Notes under the pieces: model-generated
The model's input: the letters and a program-made list of their open reading frames with translations, nothing else
Database searches by the model: none
What the model was told of the DNA's origin: nothing
Made by a program: the position numbers and the translations under genes
Part shown: piece by piece, positions 33,927-45,837 of the stretch
How the letters are laid out: every line of letters starts with the position of its first letter
How positions within the stretch are numbered: position 1 is the first letter of the stretch
NCBI RefSeq assembly: GCF_016906535.1
Contig: NC_057381.1
Location: 1,612,001-1,676,000, forward strand
Direction: 5' to 3'
Length of the DNA: 64,000 nucleotides
DNA from: Rhizoctonia solani
Taxonomy: Eukaryota; Basidiomycota; Agaricomycetes; Cantharellales; Ceratobasidiaceae

Positions 33927-35646
33927 ATAATTTCCTCCGTGTTTAATTTTGCTTTGCACTCTAGCTTTTTGTTTTGACTGAGCTGTCCAGCGCGCGCTTG
34001 TCCTCTCATCGAATGTTTTACGATTCTATTGAGTTAGATCTTAAAATAAAACAGAATTAACCTAAGTAGATATATACACATGCACTGTCTTGTGGATTTT
34101 TCATACCGTTCGCCCCTCCCTACATCCATAAGTAACGCTGCAGCATCCGCACACATTGAGTATTTCAGTTAAGATCAGAATACATTCAACTGAATCCAAT
34201 GTGCCACATTCCTATTCCATTTTACGTTGAATCTATTATGCTCATTTTAACTTAATGAGCTTTACCGTATCATAGCGACAAATTTGTTAAATAAACGACG
34301 GCAAAAGTAGGGCAGCGTGTGTGCTCGAGTGCAGACTTAGGAGCGCCGGGGGAACGTCCCATTTGGGCTGTGGTATGCAGGTGAGCTAGACTAAGGCCGC
34401 CAACCACGACACACCAGGCGCATCTTTGGCTCATGAGTACTTATCACAGCACTACCTTATCGAAGGCTACCCATTTACTGATGGGATTTACGTTGACTAT
34501 GCCGCCCGCTCAGCGAACACTTGCAGAGTGAGCGTCCTGGATCACGTACCCATCTTGGTCGTGTATCTACACGATCGGGACCCCCTCCCCGGAGAAAAAG
34601 ACCGTGGCCCATGTAGAAAGCAATAGTACTAATATTGTTGTATTCATGAACATATTGACAATGTAGTAAGGTAGCAGGTCGAGTACCATACAATACAGTA
34701 GGCGGCACCCATGTCAGCTCAAACACTACTAAAGGCGTGAAAGCCTATAGATAGCTTTATCATATGAATATGCAGAATACAAACTCGGGGAATGACCGGA
34801 CAAGACACGGAAGCAGGTAAGGTTTAGGCAAAGCGCGGGAAGGAGGGCAGGAGCTCTGAATGTCGAAAGAGAGTGAGAGGTTATAGCTATTTCAGAGGTG
34901 AATGTAAGGTCTCTACCTATCGGATGTATACATGTGACTCGGTCGGCGACAATCGCCTAAATAACAAGTCCTAACACACACCCGATATTGGTGTTCAGAG
35001 TAAAGACAAGGAGGGTGGGTCGGAATCCGGGACCTTGTAAGGTGCCCGGTTCGATACATGCGTAAACAGAATAAACCAAATGAGCGTATATAGTTGGTAA
35101 TCAGTCAAACAAAGCACAAGGGGCAGGAGTAACGCCAAGGGGAAGTAACGGTGTATCGTAAGGGTAACGCATACACTCGAGCTGGACCTAGTGCATCACG
35201 AAACCGGGCTCTATCAGGCCCAATAATATATGCGAAATGGAAATAATCAGACTCACTTGATCGGATTAAGCGCGGATATGGCAAGAACCAACCGGTGCAA
35301 CCAATGTTCCTGAAACGTGCCTGAGATAGGAATATTGTTAGCGGATCCTGACATGCGAGGCGTATTTGACTGACAACAGGAATATGTAAATACGTTTCAT
35401 GATCAACCACATATATTTTTGAACCACGCTGTCATTTCCTAACGTCCTGATGCATGCGCTGGTCGGCAACATGTATGAAGGTCAATAACTGCCACCAGGA
35501 ATGTGTCCGGGCCACCGCGTGAGGTTGTCCGCGGCGTCAGGGCGGGCTAGTTCGGAGGTTTTATGTGTGAGATTTAAGTGAAATTAATATACATTGTTCA
35601 TTCCTTAGCTAGATGGCTGTAGGTGTACATATAGTAAATTAAATTA
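33927..35646. other. Intergenic region between gene L and the transposase
   Basis: About 1.7 kb with no supported gene. One end of the Plavaka-type element probably lies in the right part (about 35400-35640), but terminal inverted repeats and target-site duplications could not be identified by eye. Short frames near 34426-34726 and 35105-35410 are not convincing. Confidence 0.4.
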
Positions 35647-38600
35647 TTAGAATTCAATCTCATCGTCTATCTCATCGTCGCCTTCAAGAACGCTCTCAGC
35701 CTCGTCATCCATGTCTTCGTCGCTCGGTTCTCCGTCAAATTCAATGACATCGACGTCTTCTTGGTTGATTGTATCTTCCGTACGTTCGGATTCCGGCGCT
35801 TTGCCTTGGTCTTCATCGGCACCATTGCCGTCTTTGTCTTCGTCCCCAAGTTCGTCTTCATCGTCGTTGTCAGCTTGCTCTTCCCCGTCTGTCGTGAAAA
35901 TTATCAATAAATAAGCCTAGTCAACTTACGGGTAAACGCACCCGATTCATCGTTTGACCCAACTGTAGTCTCGGAAGGGGTTGGTTGATAATGGCCAATA
36001 CCCCCTCCAATGTAATGCATTAGCATATCTCGATCCACAAATCTATTGCAAAGTGTGAGCCAAACTTGAAGTACCATAAGAGAAGCGTAACACTCAATAA
36101 GTACCTACCTGTTGACATAGTATGCACTCCAGTCTGTACCTTCGGTGTGATCGTGCGCAAAAGAATGAAAGCGGGGAATATATTCAGGTGTTTTGCCTGC
36201 CTGGAAATCGGGTATGAGGTGGGTTGCACGAAGAATGTCTTTCGGGTCTATGAAATCGAACGCATCAAGAATATCTTGATCGTTGCGGCACATTTGGTAG
36301 TGCAATCGGTCCAACTTGTGATGTTCCCACCCCCCAGGTCGATCGTAGTCGTAATAAAGCCACCTTACGTGAATGAACTCGTAGCGTTTAGGGGGGCGTC
36401 GATCATAGAGAACTTTGGCGTGATAAACCCCTAGGATCTTTGCGTAAACAAAGGGGTGTTCGTCAGGATGTCGATCAGCTTTTGTTGGGAGCAATGCGAA
36501 GCATTGGTGGGAAGTGGGGCTAAGTGAATCTTGCTGGCGCAAGATATCATACGACGTATAATTGACTCGAAGTGTGTTATGCCGATACATGCGCTCTTGG
36601 GCAAGTCGAACCTTGAGAATATTGCTATTGCAAAATTCGGGGTGATTGGAATCGCCAAGGACCCGAGCAAGGAGGTGTCGTTTCAGCTGGGGCAGGAAAA
36701 ACTGTTCATTTCAATGTATATAAGTATGTCTTTATAATTTGATCTTACGATAATTCGGGACTCACTCTCGTCGAGATGTCGTGTGAATTTTGCGAGACCC
36801 ACAGTGAAACGTTCGGAATCATGTCTTCGGAGCGATCCTTAAGCCCGATGAAGTAAGGTTCCCCATCGAGAAGGGAGTCCATTGCTCCTTCGTCGATTGG
36901 TGGTTGGTTGGTTGAAGCTTTCTGCAGTGCGGTAAGAGCTCCCTCCATCTCTCGTAGTACACTAGTTATATCGTCTATGCGGGTCATTTGTGTAACGGCG
37001 TCTTGTTTATTGGTTCGAGAATATTGAGCTTTGAATCTCCGGCCCTGTAGCTCCCCCTATTGAGGTTGAATAAGACTAAAATTAAGACAAAGGGGGAAAT
37101 AAACTCACTATTTGAGTTGAATATGAATCCGTGGTTCCAAACTCCTCAATTGTTCGCACATAGTCGCCCAACGCGTGAAACTTGTAGGTATTCAAGTTTA
37201 ATGAGCATATGCGCCGTCCATCTCCAGAATGGGAAATGGTTTGCCGAGTTGGGGTTTCTTGATGAATTCTTGTCATAGCCACCGCCTTTGCTGCTTCTTG
37301 TCTTTTCTTGCGACGAGCATACTCTTGGGGAGTCTCACGAACATCCAGGGACTTTGTGAGATCCGAAAACGCTCGAAGGGCTGAAGCAAGTTTGATCGTA
37401 AGGGACTTAAAAATGCCGAGGGTAGATTTTGTATGGAGTCGGAGTTTTGCCATCCCATGCCACTGAGCAAAAATAAACAGCAATTGTTGTGCGGGTCTAT
37501 CACATGACTCCGGTAAGAGACCTTCAAAAGCAGGAATAGAGCACTGCAATCTCATTTCAGCTTTGAAACCAACGAATGGCTAGAATCAGCGCACCTGAAG
37601 GATATCTTCGAAGTCTCGGGCTGCAATCCGACCCATACTAGCAACGTCCTCTGAGAACATTCGAATGGTGGATCCAAAGGGGGGGATGCTTCGGAAACTT
37701 GATAATGTATAATGTCAATTGGCTGAACTTGTATACATTGAATTCAGGGATTTACCTACCGTTTATTAAACTCCGAAACAACATTGTTCCCACCAAGATG
37801 TAGCAGTCGGACTAGATGTTTGAATAGCGTTTTCCAAACCCCAAGTTCAACTTCGTGGAGTTGATCTACTACAAGTGATGAGAATACATTGAACTCCTGT
37901 TGGCCACCTAGACGTGAGAAAGCATTCTGGAAAATATGATTAAATTAGCCACACATATAAAAACATATCATACATACCTGAGTAGGCACATAGGATTCCT
38001 CCTTTAGCAAATCTTCAACGGCCTTGCTCTGAACCAAGCGGCCTTGTGTATAAATCAGGTCACGTGCCTGGCTAATCTTCTTGTGGTATTTGTCGTTATC
38101 TTTCCGGTGCTTATGCTTTCGTGTGTTCATATCCTGGGTGGTGCCGACCTGTGAAGCCATTGGTTTTTGTACAAGGCATCGGGGACACAAGCACTGTCCT
38201 CCATTCCGTATTGTAGCTAATAAAACTCTACAGAAGATTTTAAACATATACCAGTTTCATAGCATATAGCAAACTTACTTCTCCGGGTAATCAGCTGAGT
38301 AAGTCATGATACGAGGGAAGACTCGACGTCGAATCCCATCGGCACAGTCGATAACTATGCCATTCCTCCATGCGTCTACAAACTCTTCGTCAATGAGCGC
38401 AGTCCATATGGCATGCATAAGTTCACGGCGAAGGTGAGTTAAGAGCGCCTCATTTGGAGGTTTCCCATCGTAAAGCCTTGTGATTTCGTCCTTTATACTA
38501 TCAGGTAGCTTTATAATATAAATAAGGATAATATTAGTGCACCTTTAAGAAAATACTCACAGTAGGAACATGTGCAGCTGCATAACAGGTATTCGAGGTG

Positions 38601-39917
38601 GGCTTGCATCTCTCGTATTTGCTTTCGTTCCCAAAATAGCATAATATTGGCCATCCTTTAACGTGCGAAAACTGGGCAAATTGTATGCCATCAGACGAGA
38701 ACATGAATGCGGCAACACAGCGGGGGAGTATGCAATTTTGGTCGGAAATTTGTGCCGTCTGGACCTTGCGATGTACTCGATTCATTGCCGCAGAAGTGTA
38801 CATTTCGCCAAAAAGAGGCTGCGGGGTTGAGTTGGGGGTATTGGGCGGTTTATAGTATTCGTAGTACGGCTCATAGTGGAAGGTTGGATTTTTGTTAGAC
38901 GAAAAGGTCTTCCTCATAATGTCCAAGAGACTGCGCGCACGAAGTCCAGAAACCTCAACATGAAATGGATCTTTGCTGAGTTGACTCCGAAGGCGAGGGA
39001 CTTCAAGAACCAGCGGAATATTTTTCCATCCCTCTGCAGGCGGACAGCTTGGATCTTGATTTTGAGCGGCCTTGGCAAGTTGGTTGTCGATCTCCCGTAA
39101 GTTGACACCAACCATGTCGGCCGGATTGAAACCCGGTTGAAGCAGTACCTCATCAACAAGAAAGTCCCGGTCAGCAAGAGATTTTGTATTGCCATTAAGC
39201 CAGTGGTGCCGTTGTACATAGTAGACAGACAAGTTGGGGCATGGTTGGATGATTTTCTCGACAGACTGAGCATGGTTTAATGGGCGGCAAAGGTGCAGGG
39301 GGAGAACATGAGCCATTGGAGCATTGAGGTCAGGGATAGTCAAGGGGCGCGATGCATATACTCGATAGCGACCAAATAAGTCGGGGGAAGTTCGATACCC
39401 TTGCCGCCTGGGAAGTCGTTGCTCTGTGTTCATGTGTTCATTTTGTAAGGGAGCTACCTCATCAAGAGGCGGAGCCAGGGGCCGGGGACCGTCTGGGAGA
39501 GCATCGTGCTCAACTCGGAATCCAATCCCAACTCGAAGAGCCTGAGATCGTGTAAACGGGCGGGTCCGGGAGGGGTTTACAGCTGCAGTAGGTTCTGGAG
39601 GCAAGGGTGGAGGGGCATGTTGATCAGGTGTGCTGGGGGCTACCCGGCCATTGTTGCTACTGCCAGCCTGCATATACTCTGTTTAGCTTCAGAAATGCCA
39701 ACCAGATATAAATACGTACCTCATTGCGCTCAGGCTCATGAGTGGGGCTATAGACCCGGCGACGCTTTGCTAGACCTCCATTATCATTGCACTCCGAATC
39801 GCAGTCTTCAAAAAGACTGTTCTGATAGACCCAACAATGATTTTGATGAAGAGAACGGCTCTTTGCAGTGTTAAAAGTCCGAGGGCAGCCAGAAATACAA
39901 CATAATTGACTCGACAT
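35647..39917 (-). mobile_element. Plavaka-type DNA transposon: transposase gene, apparently intact
   Basis: Starting at the ATG at 39917 (MSSQLCCISGCPRTF, a C2H2-like finger), about ten exons join in phase to a protein near 1,200 residues. Family landmarks in order are VFPRIMTYSADYPEKVLLAT, GGQCLCPRCLVQKP, RLVQSKAVEDLL, FSSLVVDQLHEVELGVWKTL, ARDFEDILQCSIPAFEGLL, YKFHALGDYVRTIEEFGTTD, RMYRHNTLRVNYTSYDILR and VNRFVDRDMLMHYIGGG. These are characteristic of Plavaka transposases (CACTA-like/KDZ-related) found in many copies in Agaricomycetes, enzymes that cut and paste their own element. An Asp/Glu-rich tail ends at 35647. No stop or frameshift was found, so this copy may be recent or still active. 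A DUF6698 gene starts 317 bp away in the opposite direction. Confidence 0.9.
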
Positions 39918-40233
39918 TGTTGGTTTTGGAAGGGGGGGGGGGCAATGAAACACGGCCAGCATACCAGCAGTATTTCGAGAAAATGTGCCAGCAAAAATCG
40001 GAGCATATAGACCAAACATACAGCCCAAAATGTCAGGTACCTGCCCGCGTAAGGTACCATATGCAAATCAAGTTTGTTTCAGGCAAAAGGTGGGCGCCGA
40101 GGATGGCAGTCAGTGCCTTAAGTGCGGCAGTGATTCGCCGTTGAATTTGGTCCCGAACCAACCATTTAAGTCGCTACAGCCTGAGGCATGAACTTAGCTC
40201 TCCAGAATCCTCCCCCTCGAACAACCTGCACTC

Positions 40234-41724
40234 ATGGCTCCCATCCGCGCCAAGTAAGCTCTATTACTCTCAATGATACGTATCCATTTAACTAACATCA
40301 TCTGATAGCCAGAGATCTACCAACGATTCTGAAGATCCTACTGACACCTTGCTTGCTAAGCATAGTCGTTTGATCACTCGAATGAACGAGATGTTCTGGA
40401 GCCCATCGGACGTTCTTGTTCTCGTAAAGAAGATCCATCGTTTGGATGACGACGCCGAGTTGCGAATGCGGGAATCAGCCGATCCCAGGTTAGTATACTG
40501 ACTTTCATTGAGAATCCATGCCAATAACTTTGCCAACTTTTAGCAAGAAACGTCTGCTTATCATAGCAGACAAGATATACGAACTCCAACCCAATTTAGC
40601 GGAGTATTTATGTCAAAACGGTCGCCCTGGTTCCATTGCTCTCAGGGACGCAAGGTCACGAGTAAGTGACTTGACGTTTTCTATGTGTAGGGTAATGTGC
40701 TGAGTCCCACATGCTTAAAAAGCTGGCTGTTGGCCAAAGCAATGGCCGGTCCGAGGACATGCGTAAGGTTCGGGAGGAGATGCCAAAGTGGGCCGATTGC
40801 AAGTGGGACCCCCCACTTGGCGAGAAGGGCACCCGTGGGTTGCACCACCCACAGTGTGCAACGTTACTTTCCGACTGTCGTGTGGATGTCACTGATGAGT
40901 CGTAAGTGACTTTTGTCCAATTTATCTATTTTCACTGCTGACGCAAGCTACCCACCAGCGCGATGGAACAATTTCGGGCATTTGGGGTTCCAGCAATGGA
41001 GCCCAGCTTTTGGGAGCGCTTCATGTACCAAGATGGGGTAATTGACCCTAACAATCGTGCAACAGGCTTGCTGCGTAGCAGTTTATTAGTTAAGGTATGT
41101 TTGGGCCTCGGACTGCATGATACATTCGTGTTGGATACTTATATATGCGATATTTCTGCTTAGTCTGCCAAGTGTGTTCTCCTTTCGCCTGGTGCCTCCC
41201 ACTCCTACTCCCACGCAGTCTCTCGAGTTGGCTCGAGAGGACGCAGTAGCCACCACAGGGGTTTGATCGGGATTGCAAAGTCATACAGTATCACCGAAGT
41301 CAATGCAGCATTCATTGCCTACATCTGTGTTGTGGTATGCACCAATCAACCTAACGCACTCGATTGACCTAATTCTATGTGGTAGACGCGCCATTCCCTT
41401 ACATCCGACGAGCACTTTTCCGAGATATGTGCTGGTTTCAACTACCTCGAGTTTTATAACCAGGTACGCGAGTTCCTCGAGGACCCGAAGTATCGTCGTT
41501 GGTCCAAAGAACTTGTGGAATGGTGGAACAAGTGGGTTTTCAATGAGTTGGTATGCACTATGACTTACATCCGATTTAGAGAAGTTTTCGACGGGGTCCA
41601 GTTAGGCGGGCTTGGTGCGGCTGCGCTTGGACGTGAACATGGCACGCTGTCGATGTTGGACGCACAACTCGAGACGCAAGACCTGAACGTTGGTAACGGT
41701 GGCGTGGAAGGAGTGGCGGCATAG
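40234..41724 (+). CDS. DUF6698 family protein
   Basis: The start is the ATG at 40234 (MAPIRANQRSTND). Seven or so exons follow with consistent phases. Landmarks are FWSPSDVLVLVKKI, KLAVGQSNGRSEDMRKVREE, WDPPLGEKGTRGLHHPQCA, FGVPAMEPSFWERFMYQDG, NNRATGLLRSSLLVK, ITEVNAAFIAYICVV, and FYNQVREFLEDPKYRRWSKE with WWNKWVF. These blocks match DUF6698, a family expanded in Agaricomycetes with no established function. The acceptor TGCTGAG before SHMLKKLAV was chosen over one upstream because only that frame continues. The head-to-head position with the transposase, with about 317 bp between start codons, suggests either a shared promoter or that this gene is a second gene of the mobile element. Confidence 0.75.
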
Positions 41725-43103
41725 TCTCAGAATAGCGTTGGTCAAGCTCTTTCATAACCTACTCGTTTATTTTCCTTTCTGAACAACCTTCTCACACTCG
41801 TTTATTTTGTTCTTAATTGTACGTCTCTCTATCCTTGAGAACCCTGTCTTTCATTTATCGAGTATATACACTACGGCCAATGCCATTTAATCGCATATAA
41901 ACCGGTTTAGCCCAAATACTGCGTATGATATACTGGTCGTATAATACCCCGAAAATGGAGCAAACGCAATGAATGGGGTTCCATACATATTTGTTGCCCG
42001 TCATACCTACAAATGCACGATCCCATCATGCTGTGGTCGACTATAGGAATTTCGCCATTGTGTCTAAAATGAAACTACATGTACCCACATATCGGCTTTG
42101 AACAGCCTGGCGCATAGCATGTAAATTATACCTACCGGGCACATTCTTTCAATCTGACGTGTGATCGGCATCCTCTGGATGACTGCCCCATTACCCCCGT
42201 AATTGGTATTATTCACGTTTGACATACATAGTTTGTCTACATGACACATTCCATACGTCAGGCACGCCCCTGGGATCAGGCACACCCAAGTGTGCTCAAA
42301 ATTGCCGGAATTCTCAAACGGCTGGTCATTGAACAGCAACCGAATAGTCACTGACATGCCGATATCAGCATATGACTAAATACGTCACCTGATGCGAAAT
42401 ACATGGGCATGTATGCGAAAACATGACATAGCCCGGTTTCGTGATGCCTACGATGATCGCGTAACCCTTACAGTGGAACGAATAACAATTACGAAAGAAT
42501 TTTCGGGAGGTGTGTATTAAATCACGATCGTACTTGAAATAGAAAGGTGTAAACAGGAAGGAGTGAGCCGAAATCATCGTGAGATGCTCCTTAGCCGCAC
42601 TTTAACGTCGTCCCCGTTTTATTCTCAAGCTCATTGCAGGCCCTTGTGTGCCTCAACATGTGAAAGGCCAGTCAAAATAGCAAGAAGAAACACAAGCATA
42701 CCATTATTCACTGGTCTTAAAACGGAAAAGTAAAGAATATTTAGTAGACCATGTGATAAAGGTGTAATAATGTATCTACATGCATGTTATTGATGAACTT
42801 TGGGAGACATTGCCGTATGAGTGACATTGAGAAATATTTTGAACAGAAAGGGAGCAGAATAATACCTTAATAAATATCTAATGTAGATTTCTATTAGGAT
42901 AGCTATCATTATCATCTGTTCGGAGCTGGCTCATTGATTGGCAGGTATTAGCCCTTCCGCCACAATTTGTTCGCACCGATCCTATGAATTGGCTATATCA
43001 TAGTCGGGCGTGTGTCTCGGTACGCCAAAAATAATCGTTGGTATTTTGAAGCCGCTAGCACCTTCGCCGGATCTATGAGGCGCTAGTACCTGCCGAAAGT
43101 GCC
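41725..43103. other. Intergenic region
   Basis: About 1.4 kb, AT-rich, with no supported gene. The other end of the transposable unit may lie here if the DUF6698 gene belongs to it. Minus-strand frames at 42064-42577 show no splice logic or motif. Confidence 0.4.
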
Positions 43104-43343
43104 CTCGGCGAAAACGGTTTTTGTGAGGAGGGCTCAGGAGCGACATAGTGCACTCCCCAAGTTCACCGAGCTTCGGGAACCCATTGGCCAATTAGCCAGC
43201 TTGGCCGCCACCATTTTTGGGACACCTTTTGGGCTCAGAGGCTAGCTGACTAATCGCACGGCGGGGCTCGCGAAGCTCAGCGAACTTAGGAAGTGCACCA
43301 TGTCGCTCCTGAGCCCTCCCCAGCAAAAATCGTTTTCGCCGAG
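43104..43343. mobile_element. Compact foldback (MITE-like) element
   Basis: The left arm begins at 43104 (CTCGGCGAAAACGGTTTTTG) and the reverse complement of the right arm begins at 43343 (CTCGGCGAAAACGATTTTTG). Both continue GGGCTCAGGAGCGACAT.GTGCACT and share similarity for about 100 bp, with a spacer of some 40 bp. The arms are much better conserved than those at 29215-30240. No coding capacity. It could form a long hairpin as RNA or single-stranded DNA. Confidence 0.8.
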
Positions 43344-43429
43344 CTCTGATCACTAATCAAAGCCACTACACCTGCCCTACTTTGCCCAGTCATGGTGCTG
43401 GCTTAACTTTCAGTTCAATTCCCATAGAC

Positions 43430-43900
43430 GTAAGATGAGTACTCTAACAAATTGATGTTAGCTATTCGTGTATCGCAAATACCGATGGGGGTTGGACACT
43501 GGACACTTACGTAATCCGGATGGTACCAACACAAGCGCCAGTTGACTAAGGCGCTGGAGTAGAGAACTGTATGCGCTTCCAAGCGCTCCTCAGTAGTTCC
43601 AGCTAAGACAACGCAGCTTCGGGAAGAATGAATTAAAGTCACGCCTTGCGAAGAGACATCAGAACTAATTACTCACTGCCCGCTACTATTATAAAGCAAA
43701 GGGGGCTAGCTAGGTCATTGACGAGGTTTATGCAACACAAACTATGATACCAGCAGCTGTCCGGAAACTGGCCCCCTGAAGCCTCAAATACACTATCGGG
43801 TAATAAATTGGCTGGATTCTTCTTGTTTCGAAACGTTGATGTCTTAATGCGATATCCATTCACCTTGATATCATAGTCATCAGGCTAACTAAAGGTTGGG
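43430..43900 (-). other. Weak coding-like fragments
   Basis: On the minus strand a frame reading DDYDIKVNGYRIKTSTF...LLPDSVFEASGGQFPD (about 43885-43700) is followed, after a possible intron, by TLIHSSRSCVVLAGTTEERLEAHTVLY (about 43637-43510). Composition and a plausible splice pair hint at a small gene, but no start codon or family could be fixed. Confidence 0.25.
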
Positions 43901-44251
43901 TATATCAACCGAGACATGAGTGCAAATCTAGATCAAAATGGTCTATCTAGCTGAAGGAATTGAAGAATACATAAGGCCACAGCAACTGGGCAAGTAAATG
44001 AAACTCGAAAATGAGCCCTTGCTGTACTTGAATATTTGCAACGGACCAAACGTGCTGAAGGTTGCTGGGTCACTTCGAGAAATAAGCATATACTACAGCA
44101 CACATTCACGCGATGGTTAACTCGGGAAGCGAATTGAACTACTTGCCAATAACAAGAAGTAGGTCTGAACTGCAGATTGACAGCTCTATTGAACGCTGAA
44201 GGCCTCTTAGGATACCCGAAAGGAAGAATTATAACGAGGTAGAATAAATTA

Positions 44252-44697
44252 TTAGATTGGACAGATGGTCGTAATTGACAGATCAAGCATCATTAGTAAA
44301 GGGAAGAATGAGTTTACTACAAAGGACAGTGAGATGCGCTGTACGATCATTTGTTGTACGGGACTCACACAGTGCCCAGAGGCAGCGATTAGCCTAGCGG
44401 ACTCTTCTATCGCTTCGCTCTTCTTGGCTCCAGTGGCTCGATAATCATCATTGCGTTCGCCAAGAACTAGCCATCGTGTAAGTACTTGCCTATGTCTTTG
44501 CGACACTGTAACTTACTCCGTGGAGTAGCGGTCCATTGAGGTTCATGATCAGCACCAGTCTGCACGCAATCGTAATCAACTGGCAGGTCGTTATAAACTT
44601 GCTGGTGCCAACAGTTGACGAGGGACGCCCAACCGTTAGCTTTAGTAGGGACTCGAAATACATGGTTCCCGTTGCGCCGATTAAAAATGGTCGCCAT
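44252..44697 (-). CDS. Double-stranded RNA-binding motif protein
   Basis: Exon 1 (44697-44517) begins MATIFNRRNGNHVF. It carries WASLVNCWHQQVYNDLPVDY then GADHEPQWTATPR; exon 2 (from 44466) continues ILGERNDDYRATGAKKSEA and IEESARLIAASG. Order and spacing of these blocks (helix, GxDHxPxW strand, KKxAxE helix) are those of a single dsRBM. The protein would bind dsRNA with little sequence preference; a link to RNA interference or antiviral RNA handling is possible but unproved. After GHC the sequence either reads on to the stop at 44252 or uses the GTGAGT donor at 44368; the C-terminus is therefore uncertain. It is unusually short for a dsRBM protein. Confidence 0.75.
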
Positions 44698-45837
44698 TGT
44701 GAGATCTAACGGTTATGTAAAATAGGTGCGCTGCTGATGAATGGGCTGATGAATGAGCTACAGATTTATATACTTTATGGCTCCTATAGCGCTGCAGAAT
44801 ATTCAAGGCATGCAAGGGCCGCACTTGCCACGTACATTTTCAATGAATATCGGTAAAACGACGAAATCGTTATTAGTGTTGAACCCGTGTTGCGCCCTGT
44901 GGACATTGACTACGCGAATTCGGACATTGACACCAATGAGAGCGCATTGCCATCAATGAGCGGTAAGTCCGGTATTAGTCGTGTTTGGAGGTGTAATTCA
45001 AGATTGTATTTTGTACTTTGATCGAACGCTGAGTAGAAGGGACCATGATTGAGTTTCTGGTGGGTTCTGAATGATAATTAGAGGATAGGCCGACATTATG
45101 GCACGAAATTGACGTTTCGCAGGGATTGGAGTTAAATGAAGTTTAGCCAACAGCAATATCAAAAGACCACAAGCATGGGACTACTTTAGGATAGCTGACT
45201 GACGGAGCACGTATGGGTCGAAAATAGGAAACGGACATTAGTTGAAAAGCACTTGATAGTATGCGTCAAGCATAGCTTTGGAGATAATGATAGATCGTAC
45301 GCGAACAGATAGTAATCCTGTTAGTGGGGATAGGCCGAGCATGACGCAAGCAATTCAATACTCCAAGAAGCAGCAGGGCAAGATATGCATATCATAATGT
45401 ATGAAGTGCAATGAGTGTCAGATCCCGGACATTGATAGCTGAATTTTATGACACTTGACCGAGGGAGTGTAGGAACCTCATGTGGTTGTCGGCGTAGGAA
45501 GCTTGGACATTGGGTTCGGACATTGAACAAGCGCCTCGGCCAATGGTCGAAAATGAAAAATCGATTGGCAATTGGACTGATTTTGGCTCTCGACTTCGTT
45601 CCCAGCAGGCCATACTATGCGAACCTAAACTCCTAAGCTTTCCTCGAGCAAACCACCACACTCTACCCTATAGTGCAAATCATAGCCATTCTTATCAACA
45701 TCATTGCTTCACTTCAATCGTGCCATATCACCGGTTCAGTGTGTAAGCGCCTCTTGGAATTGATAGCGTACGTTGACCGCACGTGGTGATCGCCCCTGCT
45801 CGGGTTACACCGCAAAGATAGTCTGCTAGGGTAGATC
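44698..45837. other. Intergenic region upstream of Dus3
   Basis: About 1.1 kb with no supported gene. GGACATTG occurs several times (near 44901, 44923, 45506 and 45518), but no larger repeat unit was made out. Open frames are short and unconvincing. Confidence 0.4.

Noticed and set aside
35035..35065. tRNA-like B-box (CCCGGTTCGATAC)
   Set aside because: No matching A-box, acceptor stem or cloverleaf could be folded around it.
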